A stretch of DNA of 37,722 bases from Jingyaoa shaoxingensis (GTDB taxonomy: Bacteria; Bacillota; Clostridia; Lachnospirales; Lachnospiraceae), in NCBI RefSeq assembly GCF_014385005.1, contig NZ_JACRSZ010000022.1, positions 1 through 37,722 of the forward strand, in the 5' to 3' direction. The notes beneath the pieces are model-generated. The model worked only from the letters and a program-made list of their open reading frames with translations. It was not told the DNA's origin and made no database searches. Position numbers and translations under genes: made by a program. Position 1 is the stretch's first letter; every line of letters starts with the position of its first letter. Below, in pieces: positions 22,846 through 30,392 of the stretch.

Positions 22846-23438
22846 TCGTAAACGAGTGTTACTCCATCGTCCTCGTCATTGTTTCCATTGTTCTGGCGTC
22901 TCAGCCGTTCGATTTCCTGTTCGGTTTTGGACTGTCTTAGTTTCTTTTCATTCTGATCCTCAAACATACCAAGATGCTTTCCAAGCAATTCCAATGCCTT
23001 TGTTTTGTCATAAGTTTTAATCTCAAACCCGTCTCTCCCTTTTTTGATGACTGCAATGGCTCTTTTCTGTTCTTCTGTCAGATCATCTGTAATGGTCGGT
23101 TCTACCGTTCTGTACATTATCGGATCACCATTGGCATCTGTAATAATCTGACCAGCCTCGTCTATAGCCTGTTTTTCAACGATCCTTGCATAATCTGATG
23201 CTTTCGAAAAAGCAATCATTGCAAGTTCATTTATGATACGTTCCTGGGTTACATCTGCCCGCTCACATACCTTCTTGCTATGTTCATCAATCTTTTTTCT
23301 AATTTCAGCATTCTTCAACAACCTTTGTCCTTGTGAGTATGCTGTCTTCTTACTATAGCCAGCCCTTATGGCAGCCTGTGTTGCATTCCGGTCAATCCTG
23401 TACTCCTGGCAGAATCTTTCCTGTCTTTCGGTTAACAT
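22842..23438 (-). CDS. terS: Terminase small subunit
   Basis: 198 residues. The N-terminus LTERQERFCQEYRIDRNATQ, AAIRAGYSKKTAYSQGQRLL, NAEIRKKI is the Terminase_2 DNA-binding helix-turn-helix signature. A central oligomerisation part and a charged C-terminus (EQEIERLRRQNNGNNDEDDG) follow. It recognises the packaging site, likely in the structured 280-bp region just upstream. It is the first late gene after the early terminator. Confidence 0.92.
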   Translation of the reverse strand: MLTERQERFCQEYRIDRNATQAAIRAGYSKKTAYSQGQRLLKNAEIRKKIDEHSKKVCERADVTQERIINELAMIAFSKASDYARIVEKQAIDEAGQIITDANGDPIMYRTVEPTITDDLTEEQKRAIAVIKKGRDGFEIKTYDKTKALELLGKHLGMFEDQNEKKLRQSKTEQEIERLRRQNNGNNDEDDGVTLVYD

Positions 23439-23449
23439 AATTCAATCAC

Positions 23450-23610
23450 CACACTTCTGTTGTCCTCCGTATTATGATTTAGGCGCACACTTCTGTGTAC
23501 GCCATAGTATAAAATAATGGAAGGGTGAGAAACCGGCATACTGGATTCGAACCAGTCATTGCCCCACTGCCGGCTACAGAACCATGTTCCCATGGACGCA
23601 CGATCAGATG
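23450..23610 (-). ncRNA. Structured region before terS: candidate packaging site or RNA with T-arm-like minihelix
   Basis: The 282-base gap (23439-23720) has no credible ORF but several hairpins. In minus-strand order: CCATG-GGAA-CATGG (23582-23595, a GNRA tetraloop); AGCCGGCA/TGCCGGTT (23568-23575 with 23531-23538) enclosing a perfect tRNA-like T-arm ACTGG-TTCGAAT-CCAGT (23540-23556); and GGCGTACAC-AGAA-GTGTGCGCC (23482-23503). The 11-mer CACACTTCTGT repeats at 23450-23460 and 23486-23496. There is no D or anticodon arm, so it is not a tRNA. A cos/pac site, a packaging RNA or a leader element are all possible. A TATACT -10-like box on the minus strand between the last two hairpins could be the late promoter. 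Confidence 0.45.
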
Positions 23611-23669
23611 ATCCAGCCCCTTTTTACCTGTCAGGGCTTATTCTAAGGAGGGAAATCTATCGCATGAAA

Positions 23670-23700
23670 AATCCACTCTTCATATATTGTAGAGTGGATT
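23670..23700 (-). terminator. Intrinsic terminator ending the early operon
   Basis: AATCCACTCT (23670-23679) and AGAGTGGATT (23691-23700) are perfect complements with an 11-base loop. On the minus strand the stem is followed by a run of T. It lies about 20 bases after the stop of the HTH gene and separates early from late transcription. Late expression therefore needs a new promoter or antitermination. Confidence 0.8.
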
Positions 23701-23720
23701 CCATGTCCTCAAGCATCAAT

Positions 23721-24029
23721 TTATTCATATTTCATTTCTTTTCCTACAGCATAGACAAATCTGCTCAGCCATCTCTGCACAGTCGCCCGTGATACATGAA
23801 GCTGATCCGCTGCACCCGTAATCCCATAAGTATCATCGATATAAACCATATGTACTGCCTTTACTATGTCAATACCATCAGGGCTGTTTTTCAACTTTTC
23901 AAATGTGACATCTATGGCTTGTTTGAATCTCTGTTGCATTTCTGCTCCTGATTCCAGCTTTTTATAATTCTTGATCATATCCAGCACTGACGGATACCAG
24001 TATTTTTTATACCTTTTCCGATTCGGCAT
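23721..24029 (-). CDS. HTH regulator at end of early operon (possible late activator)
   Basis: 102 residues from the ATG at 24029, preceded by AGAGGTGATGC; the frame opens 11 codons earlier but without as good a ribosome site. The C-terminal third contains a clear helix-turn-helix (YGITGAADQLHVSRATVQRWLSRFV). The body is helical (DMIKNYKKL, AEMQQRFKQAIDVTFEKLK). Last-gene position before the terminator and terminase matches ArpU/RinA-type late activators in size and place. It could equally be a terminase-like DNA-binding protein. Confidence 0.7.
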   Translation of the reverse strand: MPNRKRYKKYWYPSVLDMIKNYKKLESGAEMQQRFKQAIDVTFEKLKNSPDGIDIVKAVHMVYIDDTYGITGAADQLHVSRATVQRWLSRFVYAVGKEMKYE

Positions 24030-24177
24030 TTGCATCACCTCTCTTCGCAACATGCACATCATACGGCTTTCTACGCATCCACTTCATAGCCTCTTCATTC
24101 GGATGACGGATCGCCGGTTCTGTGTTCTTGATCCTTGCTATCTGTCCCTCGCTTTTCTTCTTCTTTCTTTTCCACAT
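24007..24177 (-). CDS. Small basic protein overlapping the NinB-like gene
   Basis: 56 residues from the ATG at 24177, which has a strong GGGGGATT ribosome site. It starts MWKRKKKKSEGQIARIKNTE and overlaps the end of the NinB-like gene by 83 bases in another frame and the HTH gene start by 23 bases. Very basic N-terminus. No family is recognised. The good ribosome site argues it is translated, though the long overlap lowers confidence. Confidence 0.45.
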   Translation of the reverse strand: MWKRKKKKSEGQIARIKNTEPAIRHPNEEAMKWMRRKPYDVHVAKRGDANAESEKV

Positions 24178-24709
24178 AATCCCCCCTATGTTGTTTTTCC
24201 CACAGTTGTAAGCTTCTTCGCATATCTCCGCTTGTCGGTGCATGCAGCCTCATTTCTTTCATTTCTGAAATAACACCTTCCAGCAATACCGAGAACTCCT
24301 GTGTGTTATATGTACTGGATCCGAAATAACACAGCATCTGAACCGCATTCTGACCATTTACTTTAATGTCTCCAATCACTTCGCACTCACGCCACTGAAC
24401 CTTCATACTCTCGACCGCCTCTGGTTTCACAATGATATATGTGAACTTCCCGTATCTTCTAAGCATCCTCAGATAAACGGCCCACTTATCCGTATTTAAA
24501 GCAGCTGCAATATCTCCCAGACAAGCCCATAACATTGCATTGGCATCCAGTGACCTTCGTTTTCTATATTTCTTTGCCTCTATCGTCAGGATCTTTCCCT
24601 GGATGTCATCATACTGGCCGGTCACATCTTCAGATGTCTCAAACGTGATCAGGAGCTTTTTTGTCAGGAAGTCCCGTGTTATTCCAGCCACTTTACCTGC
24701 AAACTTCAT
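24095..24709 (-). CDS. NinB-like recombination protein
   Basis: 204 residues. RSLDANAMLWACLGDIAAALNTDKWAVYLRMLRRYG and FGSSTYNTQEFSVLLEGVISEMKEMRL match the conserved core of NinB/Orf-type proteins of Clostridia phages, which bind single-stranded DNA and help recombination. The C-terminus (about 170-204) is charged and low-complexity, and is where a second frame overlaps. It lies in the recombination part of the early operon. Confidence 0.8.
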   Translation of the reverse strand: MKFAGKVAGITRDFLTKKLLITFETSEDVTGQYDDIQGKILTIEAKKYRKRRSLDANAMLWACLGDIAAALNTDKWAVYLRMLRRYGKFTYIIVKPEAVESMKVQWRECEVIGDIKVNGQNAVQMLCYFGSSTYNTQEFSVLLEGVISEMKEMRLHAPTSGDMRRSLQLWEKQHRGDYVEKKEEEKRGTDSKDQEHRTGDPSSE

Positions 24710-24718
24710 GATTCACTA

Positions 24719-25342
24719 TCACGCTACCCTTTCCCCTGTCTCCAGATTCAGTTTCAATTCTTCTTTGAACATCGCAATAATCGACTGATCATCCAGATAT
24801 GGCTTTTTGCATCTCGGTTGTCTGACTGCATAGCATCCGATCATATGCTTGATCTTATCCAGTACCTCATTGACCTTTTTCGTTGATACCCGAAATTCTT
24901 CTTTCAGAATAACGACCATAGGCAAAATATTCGCCAGTATTACCGCATCGAGGTATCGGATACCTTCATTCGTTGTGATGGTAACAGGACATAATGCCCG
25001 CTTTTGCACTTCCGGTATGCTCCTGATCCAGTCCTGATATTTGATTTTCTTTGCTATGCAGTAGTTCTGCATGGCTTCTGTGGTTATGTCTGTACATGCA
25101 TCGTCATGCCATTTTACCTTCATATCTATGGCCATACTGTAAAACTTCCTGAGCCGTTTCTCTTTGAACCCCAGCAGATCATACAGTGCCAGATAAGTCA
25201 TCCAGCAAATACTTGTCGATACCGCAAGCATTGCTTTATCTTCTGCCTCTTTTTTGTTGTACTGGTTAATCAATTTCTGATTGATACCCAGATATCTTCT
25301 GGTTCGTTTCTGGGCGCTGTTCTTTTTTAATTTATTGCTCAT
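24719..25342 (-). CDS. Hypothetical early phage protein
   Basis: 207 residues from the ATG at 25342, which follows AGGAGGGG; the longer open frame to 25519 lies within the methyltransferase gene and is not used. Basic N-terminus (NKLKKNSAQKRTRRYLGINQ), a hydrophobic helix (AVSTSICWMTYLALYDLLGF) and helical repeats after that. No domain is recognised. It is between the methyltransferase and the NinB-like gene. Confidence 0.65.
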   Translation of the reverse strand: MSNKLKKNSAQKRTRRYLGINQKLINQYNKKEAEDKAMLAVSTSICWMTYLALYDLLGFKEKRLRKFYSMAIDMKVKWHDDACTDITTEAMQNYCIAKKIKYQDWIRSIPEVQKRALCPVTITTNEGIRYLDAVILANILPMVVILKEEFRVSTKKVNEVLDKIKHMIGCYAVRQPRCKKPYLDDQSIIAMFKEELKLNLETGERVA

Positions 25343-25350
25343 TTCCCCTC

Positions 25351-26868
25351 CTACACAAATGATACCTGACCGTCCGTTCCAGTATATAATATTGGCGCAG
25401 GGCATCTTTCTCCTACTTTGAGGTATCCGCAGTTTGCTTCTACCAGTTTCTGCGCCATAACCGGCACAACACTGTTCCCAATTCTGGCAACCTGTTTTGT
25501 TTTCGGATATTTTTGCCATTTATAATCTCGGTCAATGATATAATCTTTTGGAAACCCCTGTGCCAGCTTCAGTTCTTCCGGCTGTAGCATTCTCAGGTAT
25601 ATATCCATAATCGCATATTCGTCTCCCATGACCGTAATCAATGCAAACCTGTCCTTTGTTACAATGGTATGCAATGGCTCTTTCATTGACTGTCCAGTAC
25701 CGCATCCGTAATATTCCATTATGAATTGAGATACCCAGGTAGCTTTCTGCGCTATTTCCTGACTGATTCCCGCTTTCTTCAATTCTTCCCAGTTCACCAT
25801 CAATATGGAAATCTGTCCAAAATGACCAGGGCTGGTGGTTATCGTATGCAATGGCTCTTTCATTGACTGTCCAGTACCGCTCTTGTAGAACTTTTCAAGG
25901 AATGCCATAACCAGACCATACCGATTACTGGTATCTATCGTCTGTAACGGATCAGCTATATTCTGCCCTCTTACCCCTGATTTCGTTGTTTCTGAGTGAT
26001 ACTGGATAATGTATGGCATAATCATACCGAAGCCATGTTTTCCTGTTATCGTTGGCATAGGATCATGCACACTCTGCCCACGGAATGTCTGACCACCATG
26101 ATTTACCTGAACTATGAAAGGCTCCGGGTTACGAAATACAAACTTTTCCAAGCCCTTTGCTGTTCTGCTCATGGTATTGTGAGCAAGTGGCTTCTTTCTT
26201 CCAAATATGGATTCTCCCAAGTCCCCGTAATTTAATATACTGGATACTGGCACCCATTTTTCTTTGCCATCTGATCCGGTTTTACTATGAGTAGGTTCCG
26301 GCCATACAATTTCCTTTCCGTCTCTGCGAAACACCGCATACCATCGTTTTCGTGTAGTCGGTGCCCCGTAATCTGCTGCCACCAGTTCCCTGCTGTCGAA
26401 CTTATATCCCAGGCTTTTCATGGCTGTAATGAACTTCTTGTAATCTTCCCCTTTGCGCTCCGGTATTGGATGTCCTTTCTCGTCTAATGGCCCCCATTGT
26501 TGTATTTCTTCCACGTTCTCCATAATGATTACATCCGGGAGAATTGCTTTTGTGTGCTTATATACCGCCCACGGAAGTATCCTCAGACCGTGTTTTCTCG
26601 GCTGACTGCCTTTCGCTTTGCTGTGGCTGGTGCAGTCCGGTGACGCCCACATGAGCGCCACATGTCTTCCCCTGACATATTTTTGCAGATTAACTTTAAA
26701 GATGTCCTCTGTCAGATGCAGCGTTCCAGGATGATTGGTCTTATGCATCAGGATGGCATCTGGATCATGGTTAATAGCTATATCCACCGATCTTCCCAGT
26801 GCCATTTCTATTCCCACCGATGCTCCACCTCCCCCGGCGAATGCATCAATAATGATTCCGTCCTGCAT
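25351..26868 (-). CDS. DNA (cytosine-5) methyltransferase
   Basis: 505 residues with all core C5-methylase motifs: I (DAFAGGGGASVG, 8-19), IV with catalytic Cys79 in SPDC (instead of the usual PPC), VI ENV (117-119), VIII RKR near 173-175, IX/X (ELKLAQGFP, RIGNSVVPVMAQ). The target region (about 255-410) holds four repeats of the type GQSMKEPLHTITT (262-275, 299-313, 331-345, 390-404). Solitary phage methylases usually protect phage DNA from host restriction. No restriction enzyme gene is adjacent. The specificity cannot be read from the sequence. Confidence 0.92.
   Translation of the reverse strand: MQDGIIIDAFAGGGGASVGIEMALGRSVDIAINHDPDAILMHKTNHPGTLHLTEDIFKVNLQKYVRGRHVALMWASPDCTSHSKAKGSQPRKHGLRILPWAVYKHTKAILPDVIIMENVEEIQQWGPLDEKGHPIPERKGEDYKKFITAMKSLGYKFDSRELVAADYGAPTTRKRWYAVFRRDGKEIVWPEPTHSKTGSDGKEKWVPVSSILNYGDLGESIFGRKKPLAHNTMSRTAKGLEKFVFRNPEPFIVQVNHGGQTFRGQSVHDPMPTITGKHGFGMIMPYIIQYHSETTKSGVRGQNIADPLQTIDTSNRYGLVMAFLEKFYKSGTGQSMKEPLHTITTSPGHFGQISILMVNWEELKKAGISQEIAQKATWVSQFIMEYYGCGTGQSMKEPLHTIVTKDRFALITVMGDEYAIMDIYLRMLQPEELKLAQGFPKDYIIDRDYKWQKYPKTKQVARIGNSVVPVMAQKLVEANCGYLKVGERCPAPILYTGTDGQVSFV
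25667..25880. repeat. Exact 37-bp direct repeat within the methyltransferase target region
   Basis: 37 bases are identical at 25667-25703 and 25844-25880, 177 bases apart (59 codons, in frame). They encode GTGQSMKEPLHTI twice. Third-position identity shows a recent duplication or gene conversion rather than protein-level conservation alone. Confidence 0.85.
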
Positions 26869-26869
26869 C

Positions 26870-27328
26870 TTACTCCCCTTTCATCTCATTCAGCTTTGCT
26901 CCTGCCTCTTCCCTAGTAAGGAATATTCTGGTTCCAATATTTGCAAGCATTTTAAGTTCAAATGCAGGCTCTATAATCTTGTATACCTTATAGGCATTTT
27001 CACAGGGTTCATCATTGGTGCATTTGCTCCATTCTCCAATATCCTCAAACGGACATTCAAAATCATACTTGCATTCCTCTATGCATCGTGGGATATATAC
27101 TTTTTCTCCGATCTTACACGGCAGCTTCACAAGCCGTTCCTGTGCTTCCAGTTCCCTGTACTTTATCAGTTCTTCCAGATACTCTGCTACTTGCTTATGC
27201 TCCCAGTATTCTTTCACCGAATTAATCATTGGTGCTGTATCAAGATAATCAGCCTTAACATTTCTCTCGTACATCTCTGTTTTTCTTTTGCAATGATCAA
27301 GAATCTCTTCAATCGTTAATCTTTCCAT
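26870..27328 (-). CDS. Cys-rich hypothetical early protein
   Basis: 152 residues. N-terminal RLTIEEILDHCKRKTEMYER and a helical part (QVAEYLEELIKYRELEAQERL) lead to LPCKIGEKVYIPRCIEECKYDFECPFEDIG with several Cys (CKIG, RCIEEC, FEC), suggesting a small metal-binding module. Such proteins recur in early regions of Clostridia phages without known function. Followed by SSB on its downstream side. Confidence 0.65.
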   Translation of the reverse strand: MERLTIEEILDHCKRKTEMYERNVKADYLDTAPMINSVKEYWEHKQVAEYLEELIKYRELEAQERLVKLPCKIGEKVYIPRCIEECKYDFECPFEDIGEWSKCTNDEPCENAYKVYKIIEPAFELKMLANIGTRIFLTREEAGAKLNEMKGE

Positions 27329-27391
27329 TTTCTTTTAGGAGCAAAGGATCCTTTTGTGCTGGCCAGCAAATCTCTTACCCCTTTCTATTTT

Positions 27392-27859
27392 CTAATTAAA
27401 CGGCAGTTCCTCACCAAGATCATCCGGTATGTTCATAAAATCTTCTCCACATGCCTCATTGGTTTTCGATCTGTTCTCACGATACCCTGACTGCTGAAGC
27501 GCTGCTTCGTCTCTTGCTTCCAGATCTGCGCTGGATGCATTCTTACTCTCAACAAAATCGTTTTCTTCTACGACCACATCTACCGTGTATACCTTCTGCC
27601 CGTCACGGTTTGTATAACTGCCAGTCTGCAGTCTTCCACTGATCACAATTTTCATGCCCTGGCGAAAATACTTTTCCGTAAACTCTGCATTTTTTCCAAA
27701 AGTAACACAGGAAATAAAATCAGCTGACTGCTGTCCCTCCTGCTTATATCTCCTGTCTACCGCCAAGGTATATCTTGCCACTGCGGTAGCATTCTTACCT
27801 GCTGAATATCGTACTTCCGGATCTCTGGTCAACCGTCCCATGAGAATTACTTTATTCAT
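27392..27859 (-). CDS. ssb: Single-stranded DNA-binding protein
   Basis: 155 residues with an OB fold: MNKVILMGRLTRDPEVRYSAGKNATAVARYTLAVDR, ADFISCVTFGKNAEFTEKYFRQGMKIVISGRLQTGSYTNRDGQKVYTVDVVVEE. The C-terminus is acidic and ends with DDLGEELPFN, the tail that contacts partner proteins. It starts inside the end of the 43-residue ORF upstream. It serves phage replication and recombination with ERF. Confidence 0.95.
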   Translation of the reverse strand: MNKVILMGRLTRDPEVRYSAGKNATAVARYTLAVDRRYKQEGQQSADFISCVTFGKNAEFTEKYFRQGMKIVISGRLQTGSYTNRDGQKVYTVDVVVEENDFVESKNASSADLEARDEAALQQSGYRENRSKTNEACGEDFMNIPDDLGEELPFN

Positions 27860-27983
27860 GATTTTTCTCCTTTTCTTCCATCATTCTCAGTGCTTTCACT
27901 GCAAGCTTCACAGCTTCTTTATGGTCATTCACACTTTTTCCTAATGGATTTTTCAGATAATCAATTGCTTCTTCTACTGTCAT
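27852..27983 (-). CDS. Small helical early protein
   Basis: 43 codons starting MTVEEAIDYLKNPLGKSVND, then HKEAVKLAVKALRMMEEKEK. One conserved-looking helical unit. Ribosome site GAGGGA, and the stop overlaps the ssb start (CATGAATAA), implying coupling. Short proteins with this 'TVEEAIxYL' opening are common in phage replication regions. Function unknown. Confidence 0.6.
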   Translation of the reverse strand: MTVEEAIDYLKNPLGKSVNDHKEAVKLAVKALRMMEEKEKNHE

Positions 27984-28004
27984 GCTGTCCCTCTTCTTTC
28001 ATTG

Positions 28005-28030
28005 CCGGTGCAGTAGTGTTACCGCACCGG
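28005..28030 (-). promoter_or_regulatory. Stem-loop between early genes
   Basis: CCGGTGC (28005-28011) and GCACCGG (28024-28030) are perfect complements with a 12-base loop. The minus strand has no T run after it, so it is not a typical terminator. It may be an mRNA stability or attenuation element between the 248-residue gene and the small ORF before ssb. Confidence 0.4.
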
Positions 28031-28038
28031 TATAGATA

Positions 28039-28785
28039 TTATGAGATCACTGTGAACTCTGGATACTCTGCCAGTTCTTTCTGCAAGTATTCCTTGATCC
28101 GTCTCGTTGCTTCCATCATCCAGGCTCCACCATCTGCTTCAAAGATGGCACACTGGATACCATCATATTTGTCAGACTTCATTCTGAAAATAAAGTCTGA
28201 TTCCGGCTGTTCCACTTCCAGGAATGTCCGGTATGGTTTCAGTTTTACCGGATTAGGCACAATGGCGTCTGACTTTGATGCAATACCGGTTTTTACGGAT
28301 GCTTTCTGTGATACGCCATCATCCCCGTACTCTGTCACGGTTCCATCTTCTACGGTACCGGAAAACTTCAATACCAGCGCACGGTCATGCTCGTCAATAA
28401 ATTTGGACTGCAGTGCAATCGTAAACGCCTCTTTATCCATAAACTTATTGAATGAAAATGACGGAACTCTCGCCGTTACCGCAACCAGGTCTTCACGGTC
28501 ACGATTCACATTCAGCTGTGAATAAAGCTGTACTTTTGTAGGGCTGCACACATGTACAATCATCTTACCCGGCATGGTATCAATCTTTCCCTTAATGTAG
28601 TCCAGAAAACTTGTAAGTGTATTCATCTCGATTTCATTGTCCGCTCTGTAAACAGGAATGCTTGCTTCTACCTGTTTCAATGACCGATCTGAGAATTTAT
28701 GCTTTTTCCCTTCTCTGTCTTCAATCTCATAGATGTTTGGTCTGCTGAGTCCTACTACATATTCCAGTGCTGCTCTTAAATCCAT
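28039..28785 (-). CDS. Hypothetical early protein (possibly DUF2303-like)
   Basis: 248 residues: helical start (LRAALEYVVGLS), IPVYRADNEIEMNTLTSFLDYIKGKID, VHVCSPTKVQLYSQLNVNRDRE, then RVPSFSFNKFMDKEAFTIALQS and PYRTFLEVEQPESDFIFRM, AIFEADGGAWMMEATRRIKEYLQKELAE. It bears a distant resemblance to DUF2303/YfdQ-type phage proteins, not certain. It is paired with the 140-residue gene beside the recombination genes, which suggests a role in DNA metabolism or host takeover. Confidence 0.6.
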   Translation of the reverse strand: MDLRAALEYVVGLSRPNIYEIEDREGKKHKFSDRSLKQVEASIPVYRADNEIEMNTLTSFLDYIKGKIDTMPGKMIVHVCSPTKVQLYSQLNVNRDREDLVAVTARVPSFSFNKFMDKEAFTIALQSKFIDEHDRALVLKFSGTVEDGTVTEYGDDGVSQKASVKTGIASKSDAIVPNPVKLKPYRTFLEVEQPESDFIFRMKSDKYDGIQCAIFEADGGAWMMEATRRIKEYLQKELAEYPEFTVIS

Positions 28786-28803
28786 TTCTTTTACCTTTCT
28801 CGC

Positions 28804-29226
28804 TTATCTTGCGACCTTTCTAAAATCTACCACGTTATCAGTTACAATCTCACCAGTCTCCACATCCACGGCTTTTCCGTCTATCTCTTCGATCTGCTTC
28901 GGCTCCTGGAAATCATTGATGCTCATCTGCCCTTTAATCTGCTTGCCATATTCCTCAGCAAACAGTTCGCCGGTTCGTAAGTCCTTGCCAATGGCAAATT
29001 GTGTCCGCATGGATGCCTGTGGTGCCAGTTTCTCTGCCACATCAATATCACAGGAAACCTCGTCCCGCTGCTCATTTTGGGTGAATGACAGCTTGATGTT
29101 AATAGCACGCTTGATCTTGAAAGAGGTATTGGCATCCTGCATATTCTCTACCACTTTTTCAAATGCTCTTTCAAATTTCTCCTGCAAGGCACCCCCAACA
29201 ATGCTCTGCAATTCCACTTTGTTCAT
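28804..29226 (-). CDS. Hypothetical early protein
   Basis: 140 residues: helical N-terminus (ELQSIVGGALQEKFERAFEKVVENMQD), a strand-rich middle (IKRAINIKLSFTQNEQRDEVSCDIDVAEKLAPQ), and a C-terminus with VDVETGEIVTDNVVDF. The pattern occurs in replication/recombination gene clusters of Clostridia phages, next to DUF1351 and ERF genes. No function is known. Confidence 0.62.
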   Translation of the reverse strand: MNKVELQSIVGGALQEKFERAFEKVVENMQDANTSFKIKRAINIKLSFTQNEQRDEVSCDIDVAEKLAPQASMRTQFAIGKDLRTGELFAEEYGKQIKGQMSINDFQEPKQIEEIDGKAVDVETGEIVTDNVVDFRKVAR

Positions 29227-29252
29227 GTTGTTTGTTTCCTTTCGTTTTTATT

Positions 29253-30380
29253 TTATAACCTAGTCTGTTCAATGACTGTGTAGTTATAACCATGGTTCTT
29301 TAAAAATCCCCCCAGTTCTCTAATCCGTCCCACAGGTTCACGTACATCTATTACAACTTTATACATCGGCTGTGGTTCTTCTGGCTCTTCCTGCTTTATT
29401 TCTGATTTTACCGGTTCCGGTTTCTGCTCTTGTACCGGCTCTGGATTCGATTCTTCCTTTGGTGCCGGATGCTCAGCAGCATAAATTCTTTCTGCCCGTC
29501 CTTTTATTGTGGCAATAATGTCCTTTGTTTTGAAATTGGAAGAATCTATCAGATTCTGGAAATCGATAATATCCATTTTTGCAGTGATTCTTTCGTTCTC
29601 ACTGTCAATCACACTCTGTATGATATCAAGCCGTTCCTGTTCACGCTCCTGCTCCACTCTCAGAGCAAATGCTCTGGTCTCTACATCTTCCCTCACTGCT
29701 TTCTCCGTTGCCGTCAGATTCGTGTATTTATCAACCACGAATAATCTATTTGCATACTTTTCATTCAGCCCGGCGCTTTCCACAACTTCAGCAATGATTG
29801 TTTCTGCTTTCTCCCGCTTGTCATCCTTTTTCGCATTATCATAGACCTGAATGCCCTCTTTGATCGGCTGTTCTACTTTCTCGATCAATGCAACCAGATC
29901 TTTGCACTGTGCTTCGAACACTTTGATCGGGGCTTCCAGTTCCTTTTTCTTATCCTTACGGTATCTATCAATGGTATTTCTCAGCCCGGCCAGTTCTTTC
30001 TGTGCTGCCTTGCATCCCGGCAGCGTTTCTTCTGTAATCACCAGAGTGCTGTATTCTTTCAATTTGTTTTCTAGCTCAGCTTTCAGTTCTTCGTAATTGA
30101 TTTTCACAGACGGTAACACCAATTCTGCATCAAAGCTCAGACCTTCCGTTGTGATTTCTTCCTGCTTTGCAGTGTGAATATATTTCAGCTTCGGTATTAC
30201 ATCTTCCGGTACTTCGCTTTTAGGAATATTCACATCTGTGACTATCAGTTCCGCTTCTCCGTGCTGGGTATCTGCATACACTTTCTGGCCATACTGCACA
30301 TCTTCTTTCGTCAGGTATGTGTACTGGCGTCCATATGGCTCTCCATCTTTGATAAATTTTGCTTTTATAAGCTTGTCCAT
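29253..30380 (-). CDS. DUF1351 family protein
   Basis: 375 residues. The central part (about 100-310: LKEYSTLVITEETLPGCKAA, ELAGLRNTIDRYRKDKKKEL, APIKVFEAQCKDLVALIEKV, QPIKEGIQVYDNAKKDDKRE) is long helical coiled-coil of the DUF1351 family, found beside ERF or RecT in many Firmicutes phages. A Pro/Glu-rich linker (EESNPEPVQEQKPEPVKSE) leads to a small C-terminal domain (YKVVIDVREPVGRIRELGGFLKNHGYNYTVIE). The context suggests an accessory role in recombination. Confidence 0.8.
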   Translation of the reverse strand: MDKLIKAKFIKDGEPYGRQYTYLTKEDVQYGQKVYADTQHGEAELIVTDVNIPKSEVPEDVIPKLKYIHTAKQEEITTEGLSFDAELVLPSVKINYEELKAELENKLKEYSTLVITEETLPGCKAAQKELAGLRNTIDRYRKDKKKELEAPIKVFEAQCKDLVALIEKVEQPIKEGIQVYDNAKKDDKREKAETIIAEVVESAGLNEKYANRLFVVDKYTNLTATEKAVREDVETRAFALRVEQEREQERLDIIQSVIDSENERITAKMDIIDFQNLIDSSNFKTKDIIATIKGRAERIYAAEHPAPKEESNPEPVQEQKPEPVKSEIKQEEPEEPQPMYKVVIDVREPVGRIRELGGFLKNHGYNYTVIEQTRL

Positions 30381-30392
30381 GTTTTTCCCCTC

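Noticed and set aside
23531..23610. tRNA gene suggested by TTCGAAT T-loop
   Set aside because: No 5' acceptor strand pairs with ATGCCGG at the right distance, and there are no D or anticodon arms. The only partner gives a 45-base minihelix.
27330..27391. Palindrome AAAGGATCCTTT between the Cys-rich gene and ssb
   Set aside because: Short, single copy and with no promoter or T run beside it; it could be chance.
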